Shown: positions 51,099 through 62,300 of the stretch, one piece after another
How the letters are laid out: every line of letters starts with the position of its first letter
Numbering within the stretch: the first letter of the stretch is position 1
NCBI GenBank assembly: GCA_904063045.1
Contig: CAJFCJ010000005.1
Span: 3,218,165-3,282,164, forward strand
Direction of reading: 5' to 3'
DNA: 64,000 bases
Source of the DNA: Dimorphilus gyrociliatus
Lineage: Eukaryota > Annelida > Polychaeta > Dinophilidae
Notes under the pieces: model-generated
Databases searched by the model: none
What the model saw: only the letters and a program-made list of their open reading frames with translations
Told to the model about the DNA's origin: nothing
Made by a program: the position numbers and the translations under genes

Positions 51099-52265
51099 AT
51101 GAAATTAAATGAGCACATTGTAAAAGGGATTGAAAAAGATATTTCTCCTTTCTATTATTACGATTTAAAGGTTTTAGAGGAGACTTTAATGACTGTGAAG
51201 AATGAATCTTCAAAATATAATTACAAAGTACATTATGCTGTAAAAGCAAATTTTAATCCCAAAATTATGCGTTTAATTTCCAATTATGGCTTTGGAGCTG
51301 ATTGCGTAAGTGGTAATGAAATAATTCATGCTTTAAAAATGGGATTTTCAAGTAATGACATCGTTTTGGCTGGTGTTGGAAAAACTGATAGAGAAATTCG
51401 TTTGGCATTGGAAAATAATATATTTTGTCTGAATGTTGAATCTTTGGAAGAATTGAAAATAATTAATAATATTGCTCTTGATATGGGAAAATTTGCTCCT
51501 GTAGCTCTTCGATTAAATCCTAATATTAATGCAAAAACACACCATTATATTACAACTGGTTTGTCAGAAAATAAGTTTGGAATACCTTTAACAATGTTAG
51601 ATAACATTTTGGATGAAATACAAACAATGGATAATATTTATTTGAAAGGATTACATTTTCATATTGGTTCTCAGATAACAGACTTAACCGTGTATGAAGA
51701 TCTTTGTAAGCAGGTTAATGAAATACAAATTGACTTGGAAAAGAGAAACATTAACTTGGATCACATAAACGTTGGTGGTGGATTGGGGATTAATTACAAT
51801 AATCCAGATGATAGTGAGGCTTATAATGTTTCTAATTATTTTGCATTATTTGATAAATATTTGGATAAAAGACCAAACCAAAGTTTACACTTTGAAATTG
51901 GTCGTTCGATTGTTGGAACTTGTGGATCGTTAATTACAAAAGTTCTATTCGTAAAAAAAGGTATACAAACAGATTTTGTGGTAGTCGATGCCGGAATGAC
52001 AGAACTCATTCGTCCAGCACTATATCAATCATATCATCAAATAAATAATCTAAGTTCACTTGATGAAAGTTGTAGATACCATGTAGTAGGTCCAATTTGC
52101 GAGAGTTCCGATTGCTTTGGTAAGAATATTATTTTACCAAAGACAAGAAGAGGAGATATAATTGCAATTCGTAGTGCAGGAGCCTACGGACAAGTGATGT
52201 CCTCCAGATATAATCTTAGGAGTACAGCTCCAGCTCTCTATAGTGATGGTACGTGGGAAAATTAA
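51099..52265 (+). CDS. lysA: Diaminopimelate decarboxylase, bacterial (Bacteroidetes-like), horizontally acquired
   Basis: A single 388-aa frame without introns. The enzyme removes CO2 from meso-diaminopimelate to give L-lysine, using PLP, in the last step of bacterial lysine synthesis. Signatures: VHYAVKANFNPK (PLP lysine), GADCVSGNEI, LHFHIGSQI, HINVGGGLGI, FEIGRSIVGTCGSLITKVL, GPICESSDCFGK (active-site Cys-Glu region) and SAGAYGQVMSSRYNLR. The PFYYYDLKVLEETL start and overall pattern match LysA of Bacteroidetes rather than animal ornithine decarboxylase. Length is close to full; the extreme C-terminus is slightly different. Base composition is as AT-rich as the host, suggesting residence for some time. 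Animals normally lack this pathway, so the substrate supply (for example from diet or symbionts) is an open question. Confidence 0.9.
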   Translation: MKLNEHIVKGIEKDISPFYYYDLKVLEETLMTVKNESSKYNYKVHYAVKANFNPKIMRLISNYGFGADCVSGNEIIHALKMGFSSNDIVLAGVGKTDREIRLALENNIFCLNVESLEELKIINNIALDMGKFAPVALRLNPNINAKTHHYITTGLSENKFGIPLTMLDNILDEIQTMDNIYLKGLHFHIGSQITDLTVYEDLCKQVNEIQIDLEKRNINLDHINVGGGLGINYNNPDDSEAYNVSNYFALFDKYLDKRPNQSLHFEIGRSIVGTCGSLITKVLFVKKGIQTDFVVVDAGMTELIRPALYQSYHQINNLSSLDESCRYHVVGPICESSDCFGKNIILPKTRRGDIIAIRSAGAYGQVMSSRYNLRSTAPALYSDGTWEN

Positions 52266-52905
52266 AATAACGAATATTTTTTATTTCTAGTTTGTATTGT
52301 TTGGTTTTGTTTTATAAATTGTAAACTCAATTCTTTGCAGTATTATATTAATATTTAATGCAAAATATACTGAATAATCTACTGCATATATTTAAAATTT
52401 GTCACAACAAAACTCTTATTAATTTAATAGTAATTAGTTGTTAATAAAATGAAACTATGCCAGGATATACCGTATGAAAGTAACACACGTAGATTACGTA
52501 CGGTTATTACAGAGATATCATTGACCCAAGGAATTGAACGATTAAGATAAGATAGAAATATTACTCATATATTAGTATCAATAGTCTAATATTGAATCAG
52601 ATCTCATAAATATCAATATCAAATCAGAGTAGCCGAGAATATAAAACAACATCTGTTTTAGATTTTTACAGTTTTACAAGAAATATTCTATATTTACTTT
52701 TGGTAAAAGTAATATTGCAGTTTTACAGTTATAATTCTTGCAAAAGGGGCCTTAAAATTATACACAGTACAAAAACAATAGGCTCTTATGTTTTCTTGGC
52801 TTGTTATTGGTTCAGATTAATGCATTATAAAAAATTCTATTTATTTATTTAAATATAGTCTATAAATGGGCAAAATTGCAATCACAAGCACTTTCACTCT
52901 ACAAC
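52266..52905. other. Spacer, no gene seen
   Basis: About 640 bp between the lysA-like and F5/8C genes, both on plus. AT-rich. Confidence 0.5.
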
Positions 52906-53655
52906 ATGAATAAGTTGAAAACGAAAATATCCATAATAATTTTGATGATAATTATTCATTCGTCTAATACCTCAAATACTTGTTCATTAAGGAAAGTTGG
53001 TTTTGATGACAAACAACTATTTCCAGACTCAATTTTCACGGATAAAGATCATTTTTTAACTCCAGCAAGGGCAGCAAGAATGAAACCAACTGCAGGTGTT
53101 TGGTTAGCTTCTAGAGTACCTGGAAGTTGGATTCAAGCAGACCTATGTTAGAAGTAAAATTTCATACAATATAATATTACTTTAAAATGTTGTACAAATT
53201 GTAGTGCGTATCTATGATATATATGGAATAGATATGAAAGGTGGTGATGCAACTAGGTATACTACCAATTTTCATCTCATGTATGGACTCTCCACATCTT
53301 CATTAGTATATTTTAAAGAAGGAAGCAGTAAGAAGGTCTCGTCTATACTATAAATAATTTTTATGTATAATTGTAATTTGAATTTTGGCATTGTTGTAGG
53401 TTTTTAAGGGAAATATTGCATCTAACTGGAACCAATTAATTCATGTGACATTCCCGCAAAAAATTGTAACAAGATATATTAGAATACTTACAAGATCTGG
53501 TAGCCTCTATGCTGGAATTGCTTTCGAACCCTACGGATGCCGTAAGTTATCTTTAATAGATAATACTTACAATTTTTATCATATAAACATATTTTCATTT
53601 TAATTATATTAAAAAAGACAAGACAAACGCATTTCAACTATCTAACTATTTTTAA
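52906..53655 (+). CDS. Secreted F5/8 type C (discoidin) domain protein
   Basis: Exons 52906-53146, 53205-53335 and 53400-53541 join in phase; a short last exon 53618-53655 with stop is tentative. The ATG chosen gives MNKLKTKISIIILMIIIHSS, a signal peptide; an earlier in-frame ATG at 52876 is possible. The domain pattern is clear: PGSWIQADL, IYGIDMKGGD, YTTNFHLMYGLS, VFKGNIASNWNQLI, TRYIRIL, EPYGC, with the two cysteines expected to close the fold. Discoidin domains bind sugars or phospholipids outside the cell and are used in fucolectins and matrix proteins. At about 180 residues it is a one-domain secreted protein. Role unknown. Confidence 0.65.
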
Positions 53656-54359
53656 TACTAACAAACAACAAGTCAGTCTTTCTATAACACAGTTACTACA
53701 CTCTATAGTGAATAATAAGCTACTAATAAATAAACTATAAAGATTCACTTATATTCAGTATAAATTACTAACTACTGACGTATGATATTCCACTTAGGTG
53801 ACGAAAATAACTAAGAAAAAATCAATTTTTATACATTAAAGGTTAAATTATTTTATCTGTTAGGCCTATATTTTGACGTTATTAAATTAACCTCATTTAG
53901 GGTGAAAAATAACATCAATACCATTGCCAAACTGTATTAGAATTGAGAAGTTTTAAATGTTTTTATTATTATATAATCAACGTATACAAAGTAAGCACAA
54001 GAGTTTCATATATATATATATATCAAATACATGTATAAATATCTTCGACAATTGAAGACAAAAGCGAAATGAGTATATTTCTTTCAAAAAAAGAAAAAGA
54101 AAGAAAGAAAGAAAACCCGATAATCTCCCAAATCTCTGTCGTAATTATCCCAATTGGGTCAAATGTTACAAAAAAAATAATTCAGAGATTCCACTCAAAG
54201 AGAAGTATTTTTTTTAAGTGTTGCAGTTTTTTTCATCGTAGAGTGTGAATCGTTTAATGGACAATTAAATAATTCAAGAGTATTGAATAAAATAGATTCA
54301 GGATCCAAATGAAAATAATTCCTTCTTATTCAGCAATAATGGTAATATTTATAATTAGC
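53656..54359. other. Spacer with an AAAG microsatellite
   Basis: About 700 bp between convergent genes. A run of AAAAAG/AAAG units spans about 54086-54115 and a short (TA)n lies near 54010-54023. No gene is seen. Confidence 0.5.
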
Positions 54360-56489
54360 TTAATTTTTATAGCCGTTAAATCTGTTTGTATACCGAAAGA
54401 GAAAGTTTGAATCTGAAGATAGCCATTGTTCGTGGGATACCAACTGTGGCGACTTTTCAGCTTGAATGCTATTTGATTGCTGCGTGTGATCCGGTTCTGG
54501 TGTTGCATTAGACTGTGGAGCATAGCTTGGCTCCTCAGTATAATTTGGTTCTTCTTGTGTATAGTAGTTTGCCTCTTGGATATAATTTGCTTCTGGCTCT
54601 AAATCTGCTTCAGGAAGGTTACTCGACTCTTGTGGAAAATTTGGCATTGAAGTTGAATACGGCCCTTGTGCGTAATCTATTTCGTATGTATAAGTTAATT
54701 CTTGCATGTAATTAGGACCTGGAGTTGAATGCAATTCAGATGGGGTCGTTTCTTGCTCCGAATCTGTTTCTTGACCAAAGGTCACGTAATTAAAGAAATC
54801 TGGTGTTTGTATGCGCAACATTTCTTGTTCGTGATTGAACGTCAGTTCTTGGAAATTGTGCTGTGGTGTGGAAAGCAACTCTCGAGGAAAACCGAAATCG
54901 TCGGTGACGTTTAGCTCTTGCGAAATAATTGATTCTTCTGCGGATAGTGCTTCTGATGATAAATTCGGAATAATTAGAGATTCAAGACTACGAGAATTGG
55001 AAAAATCATGTTCGCCAATTTTCGTTCGTTGGGATATTTGCATATCGGTAAACTCATTCGTTTTCCTCTTTCTACAGCCAGCGTCTTTTGATGTAGAAGA
55101 GTCCCACTGTGATTCAATAAATATATTTGCAGAATTTGATGATGTTGAAGAACGAGTATTGTCATCAGCATCATAATTATCATATTCATCATATTCATCA
55201 TAATCATTATTATCATTATTATCATTATTATCATTATTATCATTATTATCATTATTATCATCATTATCATCATTATCATCACTATCATCATTATCGTCAT
55301 TATCGTCATGATCATCATCGTCGTCGTCGTCGTCATCATGACCATAATCAGTACGATTATCACCATCATCATTATCATTGTCAATATCATCATGATCATC
55401 ATCACTACAATCGCTCGAGTTGGCAGAGTACGACGTATCAGAATATGTAGGGGGCGAAAAAGACATTGTTGAGTTATCGTAAAAGTCAAGCACAGCTATT
55501 GTCTCTGAAAAGACTCTTCCAGTATGCGTCTGTGGTGAAAGAGTGTTAATACTATTTTCGTCCGACTCAATTGAAGGTTGAGCAGAATACTCTGGAGAGT
55601 TGCGTTTATGATGGGAAATTTCTTTTTTCGAAACATGATATTGCCCATTATAGAAACTTCGAGTGTTGATTTGAGATAAAGCCGATCGCTTTCCAGTAGT
55701 TTTACTCTTTTCAACAGTTTCCTTTTTTTTAGTATTTGATTGTCTCCTATACTGCGATTCTTGGTTTGTATTGGAGTTTTCTTTCATTTTGTAAAAATCG
55801 TTACAAAAGTCGTCTAAACGATTTCCCATTACTTTCAATTCATCGTAGAGTCTACTATTCTGCTCTATCAACTTATTATTCTGGTTGATGATAACGTTAT
55901 AGTTCAAGTCTTCCATGGAATTAGAAAATACGCATCTTCGGTTAGAACTTTCACCTTTTGGCTGTATATATAGCTTTTGTACGCCATTAATGGTCAAATT
56001 TAAAATTTGAAGAGAAAATGGCGAAATTTTTGTCGATGGGGTATTACGAGGTCTAAATATTACGGGACTATCTTCACTCAATTCTTTTCTAACAAGTTTC
56101 CAATTAGATTTAAGGATATTTTCCAAAATTTCTACGGTTCTAGACAAAGCCGCTTTCGAACCAACAGGAAGTGAGCAAATAGGAAACAATCTAACAAAAA
56201 TTCTACCACACTGACGAATATGTGTCGATAGATTGTCACAATGGTCATTTTCCCTTTTTAAAGAACAGAGAATCCTACTGAATCTAGTACTTAGGGATAG
56301 AGCTGTATAATTAGTAGACAAAAAGGAGCACCTCTTACAAAAAACCACAAAGCAAACGCCTCTTGTTTTACAGGTGAAGTCATCGTTGATGTTGACAGTA
56401 ACTCTACCATCACTTGAACACCATCTTGAACAGCAAACCAAATGAACGCACAAAGGACATTTAGCGATTGAGCACTTTCGAACACCCAT
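54360..56489 (-). CDS. Protein with Penelope-like-element-type Cys/GIY-YIG-like N-terminus and Asp/Asn tract
   Basis: A single 709-aa frame. The first ~130 residues read CSIAKCPLCVHLVCC, then VNINDDFTCKTRGVCFVVFC, KRCSFLS, SLSTRFSRI and LSTHIRQCG. This order of spaced Cys/His, FTCKT-GV-CKRC and an Arg-containing helix resembles the C-terminal zinc-finger and GIY-YIG end of Penelope-like retroelements. The GIY and YIG residues are themselves not kept, so nuclease activity is unlikely. Residues ~210-240 (NNKLIEQNSRLYDEL) look coiled-coil. A basic, KR-rich segment, then a long Asp/Asn tract (plus coordinates about 55160-55410), then CRKRKTNEF and a Pro/Glu/Tyr-rich repetitive tail follow. No reverse transcriptase is present. 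An intact 2.1-kb frame suggests either a host gene derived from an element or a young fragment. Confidence 0.5.
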   Translation of the reverse strand: MGVRKCSIAKCPLCVHLVCCSRWCSSDGRVTVNINDDFTCKTRGVCFVVFCKRCSFLSTNYTALSLSTRFSRILCSLKRENDHCDNLSTHIRQCGRIFVRLFPICSLPVGSKAALSRTVEILENILKSNWKLVRKELSEDSPVIFRPRNTPSTKISPFSLQILNLTINGVQKLYIQPKGESSNRRCVFSNSMEDLNYNVIINQNNKLIEQNSRLYDELKVMGNRLDDFCNDFYKMKENSNTNQESQYRRQSNTKKKETVEKSKTTGKRSALSQINTRSFYNGQYHVSKKEISHHKRNSPEYSAQPSIESDENSINTLSPQTHTGRVFSETIAVLDFYDNSTMSFSPPTYSDTSYSANSSDCSDDDHDDIDNDNDDGDNRTDYGHDDDDDDDDDHDDNDDNDDSDDNDDNDDNNDNNDNNDNNDNNDNNDYDEYDEYDNYDADDNTRSSTSSNSANIFIESQWDSSTSKDAGCRKRKTNEFTDMQISQRTKIGEHDFSNSRSLESLIIPNLSSEALSAEESIISQELNVTDDFGFPRELLSTPQHNFQELTFNHEQEMLRIQTPDFFNYVTFGQETDSEQETTPSELHSTPGPNYMQELTYTYEIDYAQGPYSTSMPNFPQESSNLPEADLEPEANYIQEANYYTQEEPNYTEEPSYAPQSNATPEPDHTQQSNSIQAEKSPQLVSHEQWLSSDSNFLFRYTNRFNGYKN
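55160..55410. repeat. Trinucleotide-rich tract coding Asp/Asn (ATC/ATT/GTC units)
   Basis: On plus the tract reads repeated CAT/TAT/ATC-type triplets, with a regular 9-bp unit in the middle. On minus it codes alternating Asp and Asn in the Penelope-like N-terminus protein. It also opens spurious frames rich in His/Tyr on plus and Met/Ile on minus. Confidence 0.85.
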
Positions 56490-59325
56490 AAGAGAATGAA
56501 TATCGTTTTTTCATCAACTTGAGAAATTCAAATAATCGAATGAGAGAATTGGAATAACTAGCACCCCTTTTATATAGGATTTTTGAGGAGAAGCTCAAGG
56601 GATGAGTAAATACTTTTTGAGAAGTATTCAAGGGAAAAAACACATGTTTACAGTAACTTTTCAATTTCTTAATTAGCTTAAAAGTAATTGAAAGTTTTAA
56701 AGACATAGTCTATTTTGGTCGAAATTAAAAATCATTATCCTTTTACTGGTCGATTAAAAAATGGCTTCGCAAACAACGTTAAAAAATGATTAAAGCTAAA
56801 AAATTGAGCGTTGTGACCTTAGAATACTTCAACTTTAAAAAAGGACACTTTTTTTATTCGCTTTTTTTAGTATAACATTCAAATTTCGATATTATAGTTT
56901 AAATATTATGTTAATATGTTATATATTTAATGAATTATTACTATAATTATTAATATTACAATTAAATTTTATCTGATTATTGAATAATTTCATCATTAAA
57001 TTAGCAAAATAGTTAAAATCTATCATAAAAATTCTTCTCGACTCCTTTCTATATTTCTTTTAACAATAATCAATTAATACTAAATTCATCTTATTATCAT
57101 TAACACTATAGTAGATAATGTTATCTCTCTTATGACCTTGACACTTTGGTATTAAATTCATTTTTCTATCATTGAAATGAACCATCGTCTTTTACGTACT
57201 CATCCCACCTTTTATAGATTGATTTCTATTTGTTCAAATACCTCAAATACTATTTAAAATAACGATTCTATAGACTTTTAAGACAGTAATAGAATGATAA
57301 TTGTTTAGAAATTATCAATTTTTATATAGTTTACTAGTAAAAGTAAAAAACAAAAACCATTTGACAAATATTCTATAGTAAAGCCAATAAACAATATAGT
57401 TTTATTTATTTTATAATTTTTTTGATGAGTGTGTACAAATGTTAAAATCATAAATAACAATCTGTTCTAATTTACGTATGATTGGTAATGTTTGTGATCT
57501 TTTAAAATCATCCTATAATCGACACAATTACAAGACAGGTTGAATAAGAGTCTAAACCTTTCTTTCTTTTTAAGTGTTGTTAATGCCAATTTATACTGAT
57601 TTATAATAATTAATGCTTCTATTTTTGACTAATTATTAAAATATAACTCTTTTAAAGTCACTCTATTAAATGAATTATTAGATAAAGGTAATGGAATGGT
57701 ACAAAAGACGAAAGAATTCTCTGCTATTGAAATTACTCATGTAAACATTATTAGCTTTAGAATATATATAGAATATCTTGCTATTAAATTCAATTAAAAT
57801 TATGAATTACTAATATAGAAATCGTATTCTACAGATACTTTAAGCAAAAATGAACCTTCTTGAGAAAGCTTCTTATACCTTTCTCTATTATTTTTTTTAT
57901 AGAATAGAGAATTGTTAAAGGTGAAACTTTCACCTTATGCTAATTTTAAAAGATCAAACAAATTTGTACTTGCCCTTAACGAATAAACAATTTATGGAAT
58001 TAACATTGTATCAAATATCAAATACTTGACTATGCTCTAAAGATGGCGTTAGTTAAAGGTGATCTTTTACCTTGAAAGAATAAAGATAAAAATATAAAAG
58101 GCGTCCTTTTTTTTCCCTCCTGTTATATAGATACATGAATATTATTAAGTATATTACAACTGTACCTCTCTCTCTCTCTCTCTCTCTGTCTACCTGTCTC
58201 TAATTGAAATAGAATATGTCGCTTTGAATGTTTTGTTTTTTGTTATTTTGTCCGTAATAGTAACTCTATTAATCGGATTTGCATAAACTAAACTATTTAT
58301 AAACCTTTAGATATAACCATCTACAATACTTATATATAGAAAAAAAGAATAGAATGGTAAATGTATACTTTTTATCCAAAAAAACTAAAAAAATCAAAAC
58401 AGGTGTCGAGAGTTATTCATTGCAACTTTTTCTTCATATTTTCGCCTACATAAAGCATTCCTATCTTTTTACTCACCACAATTATACTCAATACAAATAT
58501 TCAAATTAGATTTCTACTAGATTAAACATGAATTTCATTATATTATTATAGTTATATAATTCAAAGATATCCCGCAAAGAAATTAAGTAAAGTATTCAAT
58601 TTCAATGAATTTTCTAATTTATTTATTAAAAATTTGAATATTTCAGATTATTAATAAACTTTTTATATAATAACTTTTTAATAAAGTGAATTGAATATAT
58701 TTTCATTTAATATCTACTTTTTAAAGAATTCTATATAAATGATAGAAAAGTGGGAAAGTATTAGAGAGATGATATATGAAAAAAGAAAAGTCTCTATGAT
58801 CAAAAGAGAATCAATCAATCAATTAATAATTACCTGTCAAAGATTCTACTATCGATAATTTCCTAACAGACTATTGCTTAATACTGTACTTTAACATTTC
58901 TATAATATTTTTTTATTTATAATTTACTTTTAAATGTTTTTCAATAAGATATTTTTTATCTTATTTGATCAGAGACTTTTTTATTAAAGAAAACAAAAAC
59001 AACTACTTTTTTTCCACAGTTAAACTTTGTTATGTTGTTCTAGTTTTATCTATAATTCTACGAGTAGACTGTAACAACTTTATGATTCATTCTTAGAATG
59101 TAAACAAAAGCTTTGAAAAAGATGTAGCAAATCCGTCTATTTGTAATTTTAGAAGGCTTTTAAATAATATACTTGCTTGGCCACGTTTTTCGTAACAAAT
59201 ATCTATAAATATATTGTAGACAGTATTGTTTAACACTTCTTTCTCGTCCAAAGATTATTTTCGTATGTAAAATTTTCTAATGGATACAATTTAGTAAGAT
59301 TCAATGAACTATGAATATTTAGGCA
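56490..59325. other. Intergenic region, no gene seen
   Basis: About 2.8 kb of very AT-rich DNA with a (CT)n run at about 58167-58187. No supported exon, RNA gene or mobile element. ATTTAG ends 3 nt before the next ATG. Confidence 0.5.
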
Positions 59326-62300
59326 ATGGCTCGAAAATTATTCACTAAAGAAGGTTTGTATTATTCTTTTACTAATCGTTTTATTACTACTTATCAATTA
59401 AGGCTTATATCTTTACTTAGAGAGAGATGTACCTTATCTTCTAGTTCAGAATATAAACGATACAATGAAAGATGAACATTTAAAATCTTTGTTATGTCGT
59501 AACGAACAAGTTTGCGGAGGCAATTTAAGTTTCTACCAAAGAGACAATACTACTTTAACGATTAAATACGATTCGGTCGAAAGTAATAAAGAGAATATTT
59601 TCCTTTAATTTTATAGTATTACTATTTATTAATCATCTTTTTTCCTTTCTTGATTGCGTCAAAAAGCTACCTTGAATGTATTGATAAAGTGCTCGAATGG
59701 TTTGAATTTTCAAGGTCAAATTCTTATTATTCATGAAAAAACAAATAAAATGATATTAGTACAGCGGGAATATGATGAATTTGATGAAGATGAATTGATA
59801 ATGATTTTCGGCATACCAATAGATGAGGGTGGTGGTACAAACTTTGGTATAAAAGATCTCTATAGAATAGATAAGAAACATTTAATTATTCAATATATCC
59901 ATGAAAACTGTTAGTATTTTTCCCCGTAGTATTTTGCTAAATGAATGTATAAAAACTCTTTTTAGTTGCGAGTAAACATTTGAAAAAGAGAATGGAAACT
60001 GATGATGAAACTGGAGAAAAATTTCTAATTTATCCACCATCTTTTATTGGAATATGTGATATTCTATGCGAAAGAACAATACAATTATCATATGCAAATT
60101 TGTTTAGTGAGAAAAAATTAGCTAAAACTTTAAAGTTGATTAAATCAGATATAAACCTTATCGAATATAATTATTGGCCCAGAAGAGACATTGGTTTTAT
60201 TAGTCTTAAAAGCTTTGCTGGTTAGGATAAATAAATATCTTATTAAATTATCATTAATTAACAATCAATCGTTTATCGTATTTTAGATGTTAAGTTTCTC
60301 CTTGAAAGAAAAGAAATAAAACTTCGTAATTCAACATTAACGTTTGAAAAATTCAACTTTCTCGATTTCATAAGCTATAAACTTGACGACTTTAAAGACA
60401 AACTTCCTGTTACTTCTGATAAACAATTTGAAAAGAAAAGATTATCCAACATTGATCCTATATATTATACTTATAAATCGGAATTTCATCAATTCGTTAT
60501 CAATTCGACAACTTTTCAAAGCTATTTATCCGAAGAGTTGAAAAGATTCAACTGTAAATTAGCTTTTGATCGAGATAAACCGACGATTGTTGTTTCTTTA
60601 GCTGATGGTAACGATAATGAAAAGATAACTAATGAATTGAATATTCATTTTAAACAATTAACAATTAAATATAGAAAAATTGATAAACTTATCTTTAACA
60701 ATTTAAAATCGGACAAAGTAACAATTAACTACTGCAAAGATACTTCAAAGGCTCAAATAATTGGAAAGTTGGATGACGTTGCACTAATTGTAAAACAAAT
60801 AGAGGATAACATAAAAGAGAACTTTAATAATATTGAATTATTTATCGATGTTAAAGATGAACTCTGTAAAAGATATCTTATCGATAATCTCTTCCTAAAG
60901 CAAATTCAAACTAAATATCCGCAAGTCCAGCTAATCGAAACGAAAAAACCATCAGTAGTTGGTATTTCAGCACCGTCTGCTTGTCATAAACGTATAGAAT
61001 TCGAAATTTTACATCGTTTAGCAAATATTCACTTTACGACAATAAATACTCCTACAGATATACTTAATTTGTGGTCAAATGAATTTATAATTAAAGATGA
61101 ACTTACTAAGAAGTTAGTTCTAGTTGAAAATGCAAAAAATTTCAAGCTATCCGTAACGAAACGTTCATTCATAAACATCATCGCAAATTCGGAGGAAACT
61201 CTAAAAGACATAGAGAATTTGATCAATTCAATTGCCTTTTCTTTTTCAATACCTATTCCAAAGAATATTGGTGAAAGATCAGTAAATTGGTTGGATTTTA
61301 AAAAGGACATTGTCAGATCATTTCAGCCATTGAAACTTACTGAAAATGAATCAGATGTTAATATTATAGCATTTCGAAGTAGCTGTCAAGAAATTTTAGA
61401 TTATATTATTGAAAATTTCAAAATTTTAAACTTGGACTTTGACGAATTTAAAATCCGGCGGTGTATAAAAGGAGATGAATATGAGGATAGTGAGGAGGAT
61501 CTATACGATGTTCACGATGATTCGTTAATCTATTCGTTTATAAATGATAATTTTACTGATCAAGATTCTGAATCAGACAGCGAAAGGGAAGATGAAGAAA
61601 TCGAAAGCAAAGATGAAAATTCTTCTATAAAAACGTTAACGAAAACTTTTTACTGGAAAGAGCATACCTATCCATTAAATAGTAAAAATATGGAAGTGGT
61701 CAATTTGAAGAAGGATATCGAACGACAACATAAAGTTCTAATTGAGAACTTTAACGTAAGAACAATACTTTTAAAGTGTTCAAATGAAAAAACTTGCACA
61801 GTCAGAATAACGAAGAATTGTATTAGTCGGTCATATTCAACAATAATTCTTATCTTTACCAGTTTTGATGATAATTTAAAAAAGAAACTTACCGAATATC
61901 TTGATAAAAATATTAATAATTACTTTAAAGACTTTTCAAAATGTAACAATTTCTATCAAATTCAAGATCAAAATCAGAAGAAACTATACTTTCTATTAAA
62001 CTATTCCAATTCTTCAACAACTTTACTATCCGAACAACTTAAATTATGCTTTAACAGAGTGAATTATGATAGAATAACAATATTACCAAATTTCCATTCA
62101 ACACCATATACATTTTATAAATTTGACGAAATCAACTTATGCATGTTTGAAACAATAGCTGAAATGACTTTAAAGTTATTACCGGAAGAAATTGATATTC
62201 AAATTAAGAGTGTAGCTGAAGAGAATATAACTTTAGCCGTTATGTCTTCGTCACTTTATGGTCTTGTTTATCAACAGGATAAGTTTAAAAAATTAAATCA

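Noticed and set aside
51099-52265. Ornithine decarboxylase (animal) as identity of this gene
   Set aside because: CESSD, GAYG and C-terminal motifs and overall pattern are those of diaminopimelate decarboxylase, and animal ODC genes are intron-rich.
30013-52265. Bacterial contamination as the source of the VOC and lysA-like genes
   Set aside because: Both are flanked on each side by intron-containing animal genes and share the AT-rich composition; misassembly is still possible and is listed as a check.
55127-55450. His/Tyr-rich plus-strand frame and Met/Ile-rich minus frame over the Asp/Asn tract
   Set aside because: Shadows of a trinucleotide-rich coding repeat read in other frames.
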